64,000 nt of DNA from Phaeoceros laevis (taxonomy: Eukaryota; Anthocerotophyta; Anthocerotopsida; Notothyladales). The DNA lies in NCBI GenBank assembly GCA_049999765.1, contig JBNGIQ010007638.1, positions 1 to 64,000 of the forward strand, in the 5' to 3' direction. Position 1 is the stretch's first letter. Each line of letters begins with the position of its first letter. This document shows positions 54,043 to 64,000 of this stretch, in pieces. The translations under genes were made by a program, and so were the position numbers. The notes beneath the pieces were generated by a model. That model was given only the letters and a program-made list of their open reading frames with translations. It made no database searches and was not told the origin of the DNA.

Positions 54043-55221
54043 TCAAAGAAGGCCAGAAGATATCAAGGTCTGCCTGGTCAAGGTCTTGTCAACAAGAGAG
54101 AAAGTCCTCTTGATAACCAGACGATCCAAAGCTGTTGTGCCATAGATCTCAAAAACTCGTTGCACGCTGGTTTCATGACCTGTGTTTTTGTAGTACAGAT
54201 CCTTGAACTTGTTCTTCACATACTCGAATGCATGATCGACCTCTGCTTTTTGCTCCACCTCACTTCCGCCCTCTGTTAATGGTTTGTAGTCTTTGAACCA
54301 GTCACATGTCGTGAGAGGTACCTGTAAGACTTTCCTTTCGAAAATATCCAGCTTGTTGAGGAAGACCATAAAGGATGTCTTTTCAAACCAAGGTTGCGTG
54401 ATCACCCACTCAAACAAGTCCTTGGTCTCCATCATCCTGTTGACAGCCTCATCTTCGAAGAGTGTTTGGTCATACTCACTGAGTGCAGCACAGAATATGA
54501 CAGCAGTGACCCCATGGAATAGGTGTATCCACTTCCTCCGTTCATTCCTTTGGCCACCCACGTCCACCATCTTGTACACCTCATTTGATGCAAGCTTCCG
54601 GTTTGATGCCTCTGTTGGGGTGAACTCAGTTTCTACTACACCTACAGTCCGGACACGGGCATACAGAACATCTTCTGCTGTGGGAACGTAATCTGGCTGG
54701 GCTAGCCGCTGGATGCTCTCAAGGAAATAGAAAGAGCAGTCCGGGAGCTGAAGGGTGTTTGCTCTCAGGTATGCTGCTTGAACAGCTGGGTCCCTCCACA
54801 AATTTTCGATATCTTCTGCAATGACAGGATTGAGTTTTGGGAAAGATGGACCGGCCAGCAACTTAGATATCCGGTCACTTCGAAGCTGGTTCTCTGATTG
54901 CAATACGTACTTGTCTGCATCATCGCCCTCAAGTGTGAACTCCTCACACCCATCCAGAAGAATCTTGATGGACTGAAAAACATTTGCGTGAACAACAGAG
55001 ATGTAATTCATCCGCTCAAGCTCATCGAACCCCGTCTGGAACAGAACCTTGATCTGCTTGAAGATGGTCGATTTACCGGATTCCCCAGCACCAAGCAGCA
55101 GAATTTTCCGAACATTCTTCTCCCTTTTGTTTTCTCGAGCTATACGCCGGCTTATCTCATCGTCTGCAGCCTCTTCAGCTGCATCCTCAACCTGCTCACC
55201 TTTCGAGCAGGCACTGCCCAT
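54043..55221 (-). CDS. GPA1: Canonical G-protein alpha subunit, intronless
   Basis: This is a 392-residue heterotrimeric G-alpha of plant type, close to the 383 residues of Arabidopsis GPA1. The N-terminus MGSACS carries the myristoylation Gly2 and palmitoylation Cys5 for plasma-membrane anchoring, which fixes the ATG at 55221. GTPase motifs are the P-loop GAGESGKST (44-52), switch I ARVRTVGVVE with the Mg-binding Thr, switch II DVGGQRNERRKW with the catalytic Gln (about 224), NKLD for guanine and the TTAL loop. It ends LISSGLL, as plant subunits do, without the pertussis-toxin Cys. It partners G-beta-gamma and, in plants, RGS proteins and receptor kinases. There are no introns in the coding region, whereas angiosperm GPA1 has about a dozen. 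A CTTTAG sequence at about 55276 could be a 5'-untranslated intron acceptor. The gene symbol is by family resemblance. Confidence 0.94.
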   Translation of the reverse strand: MGSACSKGEQVEDAAEEAADDEISRRIARENKREKNVRKILLLGAGESGKSTIFKQIKVLFQTGFDELERMNYISVVHANVFQSIKILLDGCEEFTLEGDDADKYVLQSENQLRSDRISKLLAGPSFPKLNPVIAEDIENLWRDPAVQAAYLRANTLQLPDCSFYFLESIQRLAQPDYVPTAEDVLYARVRTVGVVETEFTPTEASNRKLASNEVYKMVDVGGQRNERRKWIHLFHGVTAVIFCAALSEYDQTLFEDEAVNRMMETKDLFEWVITQPWFEKTSFMVFLNKLDIFERKVLQVPLTTCDWFKDYKPLTEGGSEVEQKAEVDHAFEYVKNKFKDLYYKNTGHETSVQRVFEIYGTTALDRLVIKRTFSLVDKTLTRQTLISSGLL

Positions 55222-56094
55222 TCCTTCGGACTGCGTTGCCCACCCTCCCCACCCCTCTTCTCCCAATCAGATGCAATCCTAAAGATAACGATCCATCAAT
55301 GAACTTGTCTTGTTCCACAGAAGATTGAATCTGTTTCAGGCTCCTCGCAATGGTCCTAGAACCCTTCTGTTGACTGTTGCTTCAGAGTTGGCAGAGCCCA
55401 AGCAACCTGACCAAACAGAACTGGTAAAATGGAGCCTAACATTATGCAGCGAATCCGTCCAGGAAGCCAAGCAACGGGGTCAATACATATGCAAATGCCA
55501 CCTTTTTACTGCATGAATCACATCACCCAGTGTAGGTCCAAGGACGATCGGTACAAGCTCCTGTAAGTCTTGTAGAATGAGGCAAGCCGCGCCTCCGTCG
55601 ATTTTTGTTGACTCAGCCCAAATATCTTGTCGTCCCTGGTGGTGATGCTGGCAGCTGACTGAAAACGAAGCCTCCTGCTAACCAACCGTAGGGTCAGGGT
55701 GGTGCGATCTTCTCGACGTAGGTTTACCACCAATCTTTTGACTGAGACTTTGAAGGCAAGCTATCCGCGTCAGGTGTGCTTTGACTGCATCGCACGCTCA
55801 CATCTGGCACCACGTATGTGAGCTTCCTTCGCACGATCGTGTAGCTAGCCAGGAAGCTTCTAGAAAAAACAATGCTTTCTCGGGTGCCGAAGCATAAGAC
55901 TGCTGATTAGAGTGAGCTTTAGTACGCCGCTGTAGAGATCCTCAAACGTACACGGAGCCAAGACGATGCCCCAAAGCTTCACTGATGCCCACAAGTTCTT
56001 TTCTATCAGACTGGGGGGGCAAAGAATAGCCTACATTCGATGGTGCTAATCTAATTGATGAATTACTCAGCCAAAGCATGACCGCGTAGCGCCT
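55222..56094. other. Intergenic between G-alpha and ATP sulfurylase
   Basis: No gene is supported. This stretch contains the G-alpha 5' region and the ATP sulfurylase 3' region. A minus-strand open frame at 55518-55733 has no family match. Confidence 0.5.
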
Positions 56095-58002
56095 CTAAGC
56101 GGTCACGGCTTCTTTTGCTGCCAAGCTCTGGTAGTAGTCAACCAAAACCTTCCAACCACCAGGGCACATAAATCCATCCGGAAGGTTCTCCCCATTCCGT
56201 GCAAAAGTGCGCATCTGCATATGACCCGCAAAGCCTGAGCAACCCGTTTCACGTACTACAACATCACTCATGAAACGGGAATACACGAAGGTTATCTGAC
56301 CTTGGTTCCTGAAATGAAAAGGAAATCACTCTCCCTCGATTTTTCGAAAAAGGCCATCGTGCCCTGCGTCTTGTCATAAGCAGCAACCTGCACACCATTG
56401 CAAGTTGTTGGAAGCTGCTCACACGTTGCCACCACCATTTAAACCATGCCAACATGACTGCAGTGGAGGCAGGATGCGAAAGCTACCCTGAAAGGTAGAA
56501 TGTTGAGTCTTTCCAAGCCGGGAGCCATGCTGAGAACCAACTTGCCATGCTCACCGTCATACAAATCTCTCTTCTCAGTGGGATGGCCCATGCCTGCTGG
56601 ATCCCGACCTACAATGTAGAAGTCAGCACCAGCGTTTATCCTGGCTTTGGCATGCCATTGGACTTCTGTTGGGCCGGCGTAAAGCATGGGTGAAGGGAAA
56701 ATAGCCAGCACAGTTGTCTCAGCGTCTAAGACTCCCTCTGCCAAAACCTGCATTTCGGATTGAGAGCGTTCAACATCAGCATGCCGGCAAAACATCAGCT
56801 GTTCCTGTACTGCAATAGGCAGTATGCACATTACCTGGTCGTGTTGCTTCATGCGCCAGTCCAAAGGTACGTCATCTTCCTTGACGAAGCCACCTAAAGG
56901 ATGGAGGAGCAGAATGGGGTTTTTGAAACCCCTGTCCAGGAGAGTCTTCCTGGTGTCGGTCATGAGTAGAGCATGGCCGTTGTGAACTGGATTCCTCAGC
57001 TGGAAAGCAAAAACTGCATCTGCTTTCCTTCTTTCAAACTCGGCTCGCAGTTCTGCAGGAGACAGCCTGAAGTGGTCGAGGCCATCGTTATACTTGATCC
57101 GTTCTAGAACCTCCAAGTCTCCACCGACAAGCCAGTTTCCTGCATTTGTGATAGCCTCCTCTACATACGGAAGCCCTCTGGCAGTACATCCCCAGGTGCG
57201 TGCTATCCGCTCCTCCTTGTTGTGCTTGTAAATCTCAATGCTGCACACAGACACACCACCACCGATTAGTCGGATCCGGTTCTGAATAACAGGCCCTGGA
57301 CAACCTCACACTCTGAAAGGTGTCACTGAGCTGGCCGACGCAGATCAGGGCTTACTTGCGCGCAATGGCAACTTTGCAGGACCCACGAGCTTACTTGCGG
57401 AGAATGGCAACATCTTGGTTCTGCAAAGGGCCTACGAGCGTCACGGCACTTGCTCCAGCAATTGCCTCCTTCTGCGAGTCGTCGATAGCCAGCACAATTG
57501 GCACAGACATGTTGACGAGGGTTCCATCCGACGCTCTGAGAGAGTTGAAGTGCAGCGCCTGCAAATACTGGTCTTGCCTCATAAAACCACGCAGCGGGCT
57601 GGCCCATCCCTCGGACAATACGTGCACCCATTCCAATTCTACTCTGCTGATGTTGATGCGAGGCAGACTCGAAGCCTCCGCATTCTTAGCCAACCGGTCC
57701 TTCTCGGGCACCACGAGATCTACCAGCACACCTCCGTCAGGCGCTATGAGCCCTGCTCTGGCCACCCCGGAGCCGTGAAATCCCCTACGCTGCATCTCTT
57801 GCCTTACCCTAGGCTGGCTGAAAAATTCCCGCTGCACAAGGGATGGCCCCGCGCTGCTGCCCAAACTGGAGCTTGAGGATGCTGAAGGAAGCAGTGATGC
57901 GAGGGAATGCAACGCAACAGCAGACGGGGGACTGCACTTCATGGGGGCAACAATGGCCGCAGCTGGAACCCGTGCGAACGCAGCAGCTGTCCCCATCGCC
58001 AT
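56095..58002 (-). CDS. APS: ATP sulfurylase (sulfate adenylyltransferase), plastid type
   Basis: The enzyme activates sulfate with ATP to adenosine 5'-phosphosulfate, the first step of assimilation. Minus-strand exons are 57395-58002, 56835-57240, 56487-56747, 56301-56387 and 56095-56214, giving 493 residues. The first 50-60 residues are Ala/Ser-rich without acidic residues, a likely plastid transit peptide. Core motifs are [14 protein letters not shown] (nucleotide-binding HxGH type), [20 protein letters not shown] and [18 protein letters not shown]. The C-terminus has [19 protein letters not shown] treat 56748-56834 as an intron: it is 87 bases, GT-AG, stop-free and in frame, and reading it through would insert 29 residues ([10 protein letters not shown]...) in a conserved stretch between QHDQ and VLAEGVLD. 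The junction coding Asn in LRN-IEIYK is a split codon (AA/C). Confidence 0.93.
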
Positions 58003-58450
58003 TCCTTTAGAGGAGCTCAACCTATCCTACCATCCTTGGCTGAACTTCGACTGAAGAGAGACATGCAAAGTGGTGGTCGAATGAAAGAGGCGCCTGTTAT
58101 CCTACTGAGCCAATGACACATAAATAGTTACTGCTAGCCGAGTGACTGGCCGAGACTACCTACCAAAGATAGGCGAGACAAAGCAATTTAAGCAATAGGT
58201 AATTGTCTTACTCCCAGCACCTGTGAATAAACGTTTTATGGTTAAAATCGTCCTCCATAATTATCCAGTGCTTCAACAGCAGAAGCTGACGACTCTCTGG
58301 CGCGCTGGAGTGTCCTGCCCTGCCGCGAGAGCTCCGTGGCATACTCCGCTGCTTCCTACTCCTTTCCTCCACTCAGCCTGCCATGAATTAGGCTCAGTCA
58401 ACATCTGGGGCAAAACAATTTTGCTGCCAGCCCGCGGGTCTGGCTCCGCC
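58003..58450. promoter_or_regulatory. Divergent promoter region between APS and E2 genes
   Basis: The two start codons lie 448 bases apart on opposite strands, so both promoters and 5' untranslated regions must fit here or overlap the genes. I see no clear TATA box for either. Co-regulation is possible but not shown. Confidence 0.5.
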
Positions 58451-61400
58451 ATGGATCGCGCTCTCGGGCGCCTTGTTCGCTCTCGCTCTGCGCTTTCCCG
58501 CGCTCTTCGCCATGCTTCCAAGGTTTGGTTCCCATCTCTGACGCGATTGGATGTTGTTAGCCTCTACCAATCGCGATCCACTTGTCCTGCTGGAATTTGT
58601 CGCTGTTTGAGGTTATCATGCTGCATTCTGTCCGCTTTTGGATGTTTGACGGGGCTGAGGTTGCCGGGCGATTGCGGGGGGTATGTGGCTTCGATCACGG
58701 CCCAACTGGCCAATGGCGCGCCCTTACGCGGTGTTCGGCTACAGACTGATATGTTGACTTGAATTTGGTTTGCAGCCTGGGCTGGTGAGGACAGTAGTTG
58801 TGCGGCATTTGCACTCGGCATCTCCCTCCGGTACGCTGCTTCACCGTTCCCCATCTTCGTGCTTAATTATGGTGTCTGGCACGTCACATTGCTGCTGAAC
58901 GCTGACGATGGAACAGTTGTCCTCCTGTCTCGCAGGATCTGGGAGAGTAGGAGCTGAGCTGAGGTCGGGTGAAGCTTTGGCTTGAGCATCTGTGTAATTT
59001 GAGATCGTGGATAGTGGAAGCTGCGGGAGGGCCTAGAGATTAGGGTTGCAATTTTAGGAGTTTCAAGCTTTAGCCTTGGTGTTAGGGGACGGTGGAAGAG
59101 GTGATGGTTAACCGAATTCTTCAGTTTCTTCGACTTGGAATCTAACTGGCCAAATGATCTGTACTCCAGGGCAAATGCTATTCTCTTTGAGAGAATCCCA
59201 GTTTGGCAGGGATGCATCAGAAATTTTGCATCAGAAGGTGTGATTGCCATCTCAATAGTGGTTCTGTGTGAAGACTTATGGCTGGTGTCAGTGGTTCTAA
59301 TGGACAAGCTTGTCCTGTTCAACTTTTTCTGGTTCTCATTCGTTGCTGCTTGTCGATGGACCAACTGTTGATCTTGTATTGTTCTCTTGCAAACCCTATC
59401 TGTTCGGCAGGTGGTTCGACGGACATTGTGGTGCCCTTCATGGGTGACTCTGTGCCGGATGGGACACTTGCAGCATATTTGAAGCGTATGTGACTAACAT
59501 GTTTCTCGCATACCCCTCAGTTACTTTTCCTGGGTTTTCCGTCTCTTCTTTTCTAACATTAAATGCTTGAAGCCATGTTTCATGGGAGGTGTTAGATGCC
59601 AGCCCTTCTCAGATGTATTCTATGTGCGGCAACTTGCAGAGGCAGGGGACTCCGTGGAGGTTGATGATGTTATCGCACAGATTGAGACTGACAAGGCAAG
59701 ATTTGTCCTTAAAATGTCCAGGAAGCTTGTTCTGTGTTGTGCGTGGGAACTGGAACTAACGAAGGTTGTGTTCTCCCAGGTCACAATAGATGTGAGGACA
59801 CCTGACGCTGGTGTCATTGAGCAGGTTGGCCAAAAGTTCCAAAGTTGTCGGGAGTAGTTGTCTGTGTCTCGAAGTCGCAGTTTCAGAACTTCTATTTACA
59901 GCCTGTCACTCATCTATACAGTTTTTTATTGCAGCTTACCGCTAAGCAGGGTGACACGGTGACACCGGGGACCAAGGTTGCTATTCTTGCTAAGGGCAAA
60001 GGTGGGGGCAAACCGGCTGAGAAAAAAGCACCAAAGCCAGAAGCGCCTGCCAAAACGCAAGAAACTTCTGCACCTCCTAAACCAAAACCAGCGGAGGCAG
60101 CTGTGCCCCCTCCACCCCGACCCAAACCTGCCGAAAGTGCTGCACCAGGTCCTTCACGTGCCAGTATTACGGAGCCTCAGCTGCCTCCCAAGGACAGAGA
60201 AAGGAGGGTAAGTCCAGTCTTCTTAACTCCACAATACCCATGAGCATTGTTATGTTTCGAATTGTTTTGGGCCCCCAGTTCGCCATGCTGATCTTGTGTT
60301 TCCTCCCATGATTGTTAGGTGCCTATGACTCGATTACGGAAAAGGGTTGCGACCAGGTTGAAAGACTCTCAAAATACGTTTGCACTTTTGACTACGTTCA
60401 ACGAAATTGATATGTATGTGGCACACCAGGGGATTTTGTTCCGAGTTCAGAAGGATGCAAGCTCTGGTTTTGTTGAGATTCTAGTCTCAACTTTTTTTGA
60501 AGTTTTATTCATAAGCTACTTGACTTTGTTATGAGTGTGATCTCATAATCTTGATCAACATCTGCAGGACCAACTTAATGGCACTACGTTCTGAGTACAA
60601 GGATGCGTTTCAGGAGAAACATGGTGTGAAATTGGGTTTTATGTCAGGGTTTGTGAAGGTGACTGTGCCGTAGGTTTGGCTTTCTATTACAAAGTCGTCT
60701 TTTTTATTGCAAAGATTCAAATGGACTCTGTACGGCAAATTGAACCTGCTGGTTGTGCAGGCAACTGTGAGTGCTTTGCATCAACAGCCTGTTGTGAATG
60801 CTGTTATTGATGGCGATGACATCATATACCGTGACTATGTTGACATCAGTATTGCTGTTGGTACTGCAAAGGTGAACCTGGCATTTTGGCTGTGTCTATA
60901 TTAGAGAAAGGCGAAATGCACATTCTGTTCTGTCACAATTCAGCTGAGTTTCTGATGCGTTGGTTGACTCTCATAGTTTCTAATGCGTTGGTTGTCTACC
61001 AGGGCCTTGTTGTTCCTGTCATCCGAGGAGCAGAGCATATGGGTTTTGCAGACATTGAGAAAACTATCAGTGCTCTGGGAAAGAAGGCCAATGATGGTAG
61101 CATTTCCATCGACGATATGGCAGGGGGTACATTTACAATCTCAAATGGCGGTGTATATGGAAGCTTGATCAGTACTCCTATCATCAACCCTCCTCAGGTA
61201 CAATGACTGGATATGACAAGCCCTGGATACTCTGGTGGGCCTTTCACATCCTAAATGCTTCGCAACTGATGAATCTGTGTGAATCTGTTGCAGTCTGCGA
61301 TTTTGGGTATGCATTCCATTCAGAAGCGGCCGGTGGTGATTGGGGAGAACATTGTTGCTAGGCCCATGATGTATGTTGCGTTAACATACGATCATAGGCT

Positions 61401-61485
61401 TATTGACGGGAGGGAAGCTGTATTGTTTCTCCGCGCCATCAAGGATGCCGTCGAAGATCCTCGTCGCCTGCTTTTGGACCTTTAG
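58451..61485 (+). CDS. Dihydrolipoamide succinyltransferase, E2 of 2-oxoglutarate dehydrogenase
   Basis: The mitochondrial TCA-cycle E2 subunit transfers succinyl groups from lipoamide to CoA. The eleven exons are 58451-58522, 58776-58830, 59411-59485, 59640-59695, 59780-59824, 59935-60207, 60319-60413, 60568-60658, 60761-60871, 61003-61197 and 61294-61485, giving 419 residues. The Arg/Ser/Leu-rich start ([19 protein letters not shown]) is a mitochondrial targeting peptide. The lipoyl domain has [17 protein letters not shown] and the lipoylated Lys in QIETDK. A Pro/Lys/Ala hinge follows with no E3-binding domain, as in plant E2o. The catalytic domain has [46 protein letters not shown] and the active-site [11 protein letters not shown]. 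The intron at 59696-59779 begins GC (AAG/GCAAGA), a non-canonical GC-AG intron. All other introns are GT-AG. Confidence 0.93.
59696..59779 (+). other. GC-AG intron in the E2 gene
   Basis: The 84-base intron starts GCAAGA after ...GACAAG and ends TTCTCCCAG. It lies between the lipoyl-Lys codon region (QIETDK) and VTIDV, where the protein is contiguous in all homologues, so the boundary is fixed. AG/GCAAG is the known consensus of the GC-AG minority class. Confidence 0.85.
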
Positions 61486-62507
61486 TTGGCCAAGCAGGGA
61501 TTTCAGTCTGGACCCAATGGGTTGGGTGACGTGTGGAGCTTGTCTTTCGTGAGACATATCCACGTTTCGTTGTCCTAGGGGACCTTGGTATTGATCACAC
61601 GCTCTTGGTGAGATACGCAATTTTGTCCTGCGTTTGATTTGCAGCCAGGCAGGATTGCTTGTGAGAATGACTTCCAAAGCTGTACGGACGACGGATGGCT
61701 GAATGGTCTAGTTCTGTTGGAATAGCCCGTCGGAATGGAGTAAATCGTACTAAGCACGTATTGATTTGGGCTCGACTTTCATTACGTGTCAACGATTGCT
61801 TAGTCTGCCCTTCTATATATTTGGGCATATATTTGCACACCTCAATGGTTAGACAGTGGGTGTAACGACTGTGCAAGGTGTAGAGAGATCCAACCCTCCC
61901 ACCAGCAGACAGTGCGCTGGATTGCACAGACGCGAAGGTTATTGCTGTAACAATCATCCCACGTCAAGTTTGAACGTGCTGTGTTGGAGTGTGATAAGAG
62001 TGTCCTCCTCAACATGATCACAGCTATACGCCAGCTTGAGGCAGCCACCTTGAAAGGACGTGGGAAGTGTGCATGCAGACAGCAGCTAGAAAGTGCACAA
62101 AAGGACGTGAGGCATGACATTGAGCTGTTACCAGCGGCAGAAATTGCACACATGGACCTGAGTCGTGTTATTGAGCAGTTGAAGGAATGAAGCAAAAACC
62201 ATCAAGGAAAACACCTTTCACGGCATAGAGCTACTGAAAAACTCCGTTGATCTAAACAAGAAGAAAGCAGCTACTGAAAAACTCCATTGATCTCCACAAG
62301 AAGAAAGCATCTTCAGGGACTATGTATGGCACAAGCACAGCCAACTTCGAAAACTTGACTGGAAGGAAACTGCGAGGATTAGTTTCCTCAAGCAGCTTCA
62401 AGAACGAATGATACTTAACCCTAGATTAAAATGAATGACAAGCAATGAGGCTTGTGCGAGCTGAGAGTGATGGTTGATGTTAGTCCAGCCTAAATATCCT
62501 TACTACA
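61486..62507. other. Intergenic between convergent E2 and M23 genes
   Basis: No gene is firmly supported. A plus-strand open frame ending 62190 (from the ATG at 62014, 58 residues, IRQLEAATLKGRGKC, Gln/Glu/Leu-rich) may be a coiled-coil remnant. A 40-base direct duplication starting AGCTACTGAAAAACTCC lies at 62229-62308. Confidence 0.45.
62229..62308 (+). repeat. 40-bp tandem duplication
   Basis: Two adjacent 40-base copies start at 62229 and 62269 and differ at a few positions (CTCCGTTGATCTAAAC against CTCCATTGATCTCCAC). Confidence 0.85.
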
Positions 62508-63398
62508 TTACAACTCCACGTAGCAGGAGGGGTCTACAGGACAACCGTGAGAATTCCTGATCTCCCAATGCAAATGGGGACCTGTGGCTCTACCAGTCTC
62601 CCCCACCGAAGAGATACATTGCCCTCGTTTCACTTGTTGCCCTTCCCAAGTGAAGATCTCGCTGTTGTGGGCATACAGAGTTCTCCAGCCATCTTGGTGC
62701 GTGATCTGCACAGCACAGAATGCAACAAGTGAGGAGGAAATTCTTCATACAGCCTGATTAGGTCACGCAGAGGTGCAATGGGCGAAGTAGTGCAGGCAAT
62801 TGCTTACTTCGACCAAGTATCCATAGCCGCTTGGTTCCCACCCAGCAAAGGTCACTTCACCAGCGTCTGAAGCAAGAACTGGCTCTCCAGGGGGAGCAGC
62901 AAGGTCGACTCCATTGTGATGTCGGCCCCAACGAGGTCCGAATCCGGAGCTGATCTCCCACACTTTGTCAACAGGCCTGATGAAGCCCGACCAGCACACC
63001 TGTGCATTTTCGGCAACCTCCTCCGCAATTGCTAAGGCACTCTGGGTTGGCTCTTTCACCCATTTTGGCCTCGGCTTCGCCGTCCCGGGCCTCGCCGTCG
63101 CCTTGCTGGCTGTTGTGGTGGAAAGCTCCGCAGCCTTCAGAACCTGAACCTTGGAATCAAGAGGCGATGCGCACACTTCAGCCTTCTGGGTCGCCACGGG
63201 CATAGCGCCCGTAGCCGTGCCGGGTGTCGAGGCTGCCAGGGCCCAGCCCCTATCCAACACCTGCACGGTCTTGATTACATCCATGGTCTTCTGCCACACC
63301 GCCTGAGACACTGCAGACAGGTTGCTCTTCTGCCAGACCGCCTGTGACATAGCAGAGAGGTGCTCCAAGGGCTTGTTCGCAGGCAGTGTTTGAGACAT
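62508..63398 (-). CDS. M23/LytM-type metallopeptidase domain protein
   Basis: Two exons, 62808-63398 and 62508-62705 (intron 102 bases, phase 0), give 262 residues. The C-terminal half is a complete LytM/M23 domain: ISSGFGPRWGRHHNGVDLAAP supplies zinc ligands His161 and Asp165 (20-residue core), LYAH supplies His210 and GPHLHWEI supplies His241 and His243. All catalytic positions are present. In bacteria these enzymes cut peptide bridges in peptidoglycan. In plants with a plastid peptidoglycan pathway such an enzyme could act at the plastid wall. The N-terminal 100 residues contain a short internal repeat (SQAVWQKS / SQAVWQKT) and Thr/Ala/Lys-rich linker, and do not look like a clear transit peptide. 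A hydrophobic segment (LCAVLALLISATSSAAF) is encoded upstream at about 63590-63645 in another frame without an ATG and might be a missed first exon. Confidence 0.85.
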
Positions 63399-64000
63399 CC
63401 TACCGGATTAACCTGCTCCAGAGAACCTGCTGTTAAGGATGCGCGAATCTTGCCAAACCGCACACCACGAGGCTGAAACAGGCCACCGTCGCAACGAGCC
63501 GTCCGATCCACTCCCTTGCGCTCCTGGTCAAGGCCGCCTGGCAGATGCATCAGCCGGCTCCCCGCGACCAGCGCCACCCTGAGGAATGCAGCCGAACTGG
63601 TGGCGCTAATAAGCAGGGCAAGCACAGCGCACAAGCAATGAAGCAGGCGCACAGCGGGAAGTGCTGTGTGGTCTGGTTTAAGGATTATCGAGCCTAACTG
63701 GACAGCTGTGTCCCTTCCTATGGTAGCAAAAGTTAAGACTAAATACTCCGTGGAAACTTCCAGCCTTACGTGTCATGGCAAAGTTCAAATCCGTGGACAT
63801 TACCGTTGGTGAGCTGGGCCACCCCAGCCGGGCACTCTATATCGAGCACCGTTCTCACAAACAAAGGCAAGTTTCATTATTGGAACTTGTTTTCTAGCAC
63901 GCAATCTTCCCTGGATATGCCTGACCACCCTTTTTACAGACAAGAGAATGGAATAAAAAAAAGACGTCTATTATGTATTACACAATGGTAGGATGGGGCC
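63399..64000. other. Upstream region of M23 gene; possible start of another gene
   Basis: 63,399-63,700 should hold the M23 promoter or a missed 5' exon. At 63775 a plus-strand ATG opens MAKFKSVDITVGELGHPSR for 40 residues before a stop. This might be the first exon of a gene continuing past the window, but I cannot support it further. Confidence 0.3.

Noticed and set aside
54043-55266. Fifteen extra N-terminal residues before MGSACS in the G-alpha frame
   Set aside because: They begin at a TTG codon and would abolish the myristoylation site that the family requires.

Overview
This window is nuclear DNA of a land plant, in a draft assembly: three runs of exactly 100 N at 8511-8610, 26997-27096 and 36948-37047 look like scaffold placeholders. 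A bryophyte or other seedless plant fits best, but I cannot name the species. The clues are a long, highly repetitive PLS-DYW PPR gene, short introns (mostly about 75-250 bases), a plant-type canonical G-alpha, an ERECTA receptor kinase, a bacterial-type M23 (LytM) peptidase of the kind linked to plastid peptidoglycan, and chromodomain-type Ty3 elements. No bacterial operon logic applies, and most space between genes is not conserved coding sequence.

Layout. 1-3.2 kb: no convincing gene. 3.25-6.6 kb (-): a single-exon PPR-DYW organelle RNA-editing factor. 7.65-17.6 kb: a cluster of four small LEA-like stress-protein genes (three +, one -). They share promoter blocks, a two-exon plan and 3' regions. 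The first copy has grown by in-frame duplication of an exon-intron unit. A divergent AP2-like gene (9.3-10.0 kb, -) and a decayed inverted repeat (12.2-12.9 kb) lie inside the cluster. 17.9-38.7 kb: a repeat and retrotransposon island. At its core is a 12.45 kb Ty3/gypsy element on the minus strand (22,771-35,223) with both LTRs, a tRNA-iMet-type primer binding site, 4-bp target duplications, and an uninterrupted paralogue of its target site at 36.69 kb. It is nested between two oppositely oriented halves of a second, chromodomain-bearing Ty3 element (19.25-21.40 kb - and 37.57-38.67 kb +).

41.3-63.4 kb is the conserved gene region: an intronless ERECTA-family LRR receptor kinase (+), a subfamily-IVa-like bHLH factor with four coding exons (-), an intronless canonical G-alpha subunit (-), plastid-type ATP sulfurylase (five exons, -), the mitochondrial 2-oxoglutarate dehydrogenase E2 subunit (eleven exons, +, divergent from ATP sulfurylase) and an M23 peptidase (two exons, -). 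The exon structures were worked out by hand from GT-AG boundaries (one GC-AG), phase and protein continuity, so they are predictions.

How they relate. Most are independent housekeeping or regulatory genes. Two links are worth noting. The LEA cluster carries ABRE/G-box motifs upstream of several copies, as expected for ABA or desiccation control. The ERECTA-like kinase and G-alpha, partners in signalling in angiosperms, sit about 10 kb apart and both lack introns, unlike their angiosperm orthologues. The least ordinary signals are the expanding LEA exon array, the Ty3 element with a similar small Cys-containing ORF at each end and a Cys-rich finger inside pol, and the apparent inversion that split the second Ty3 element.
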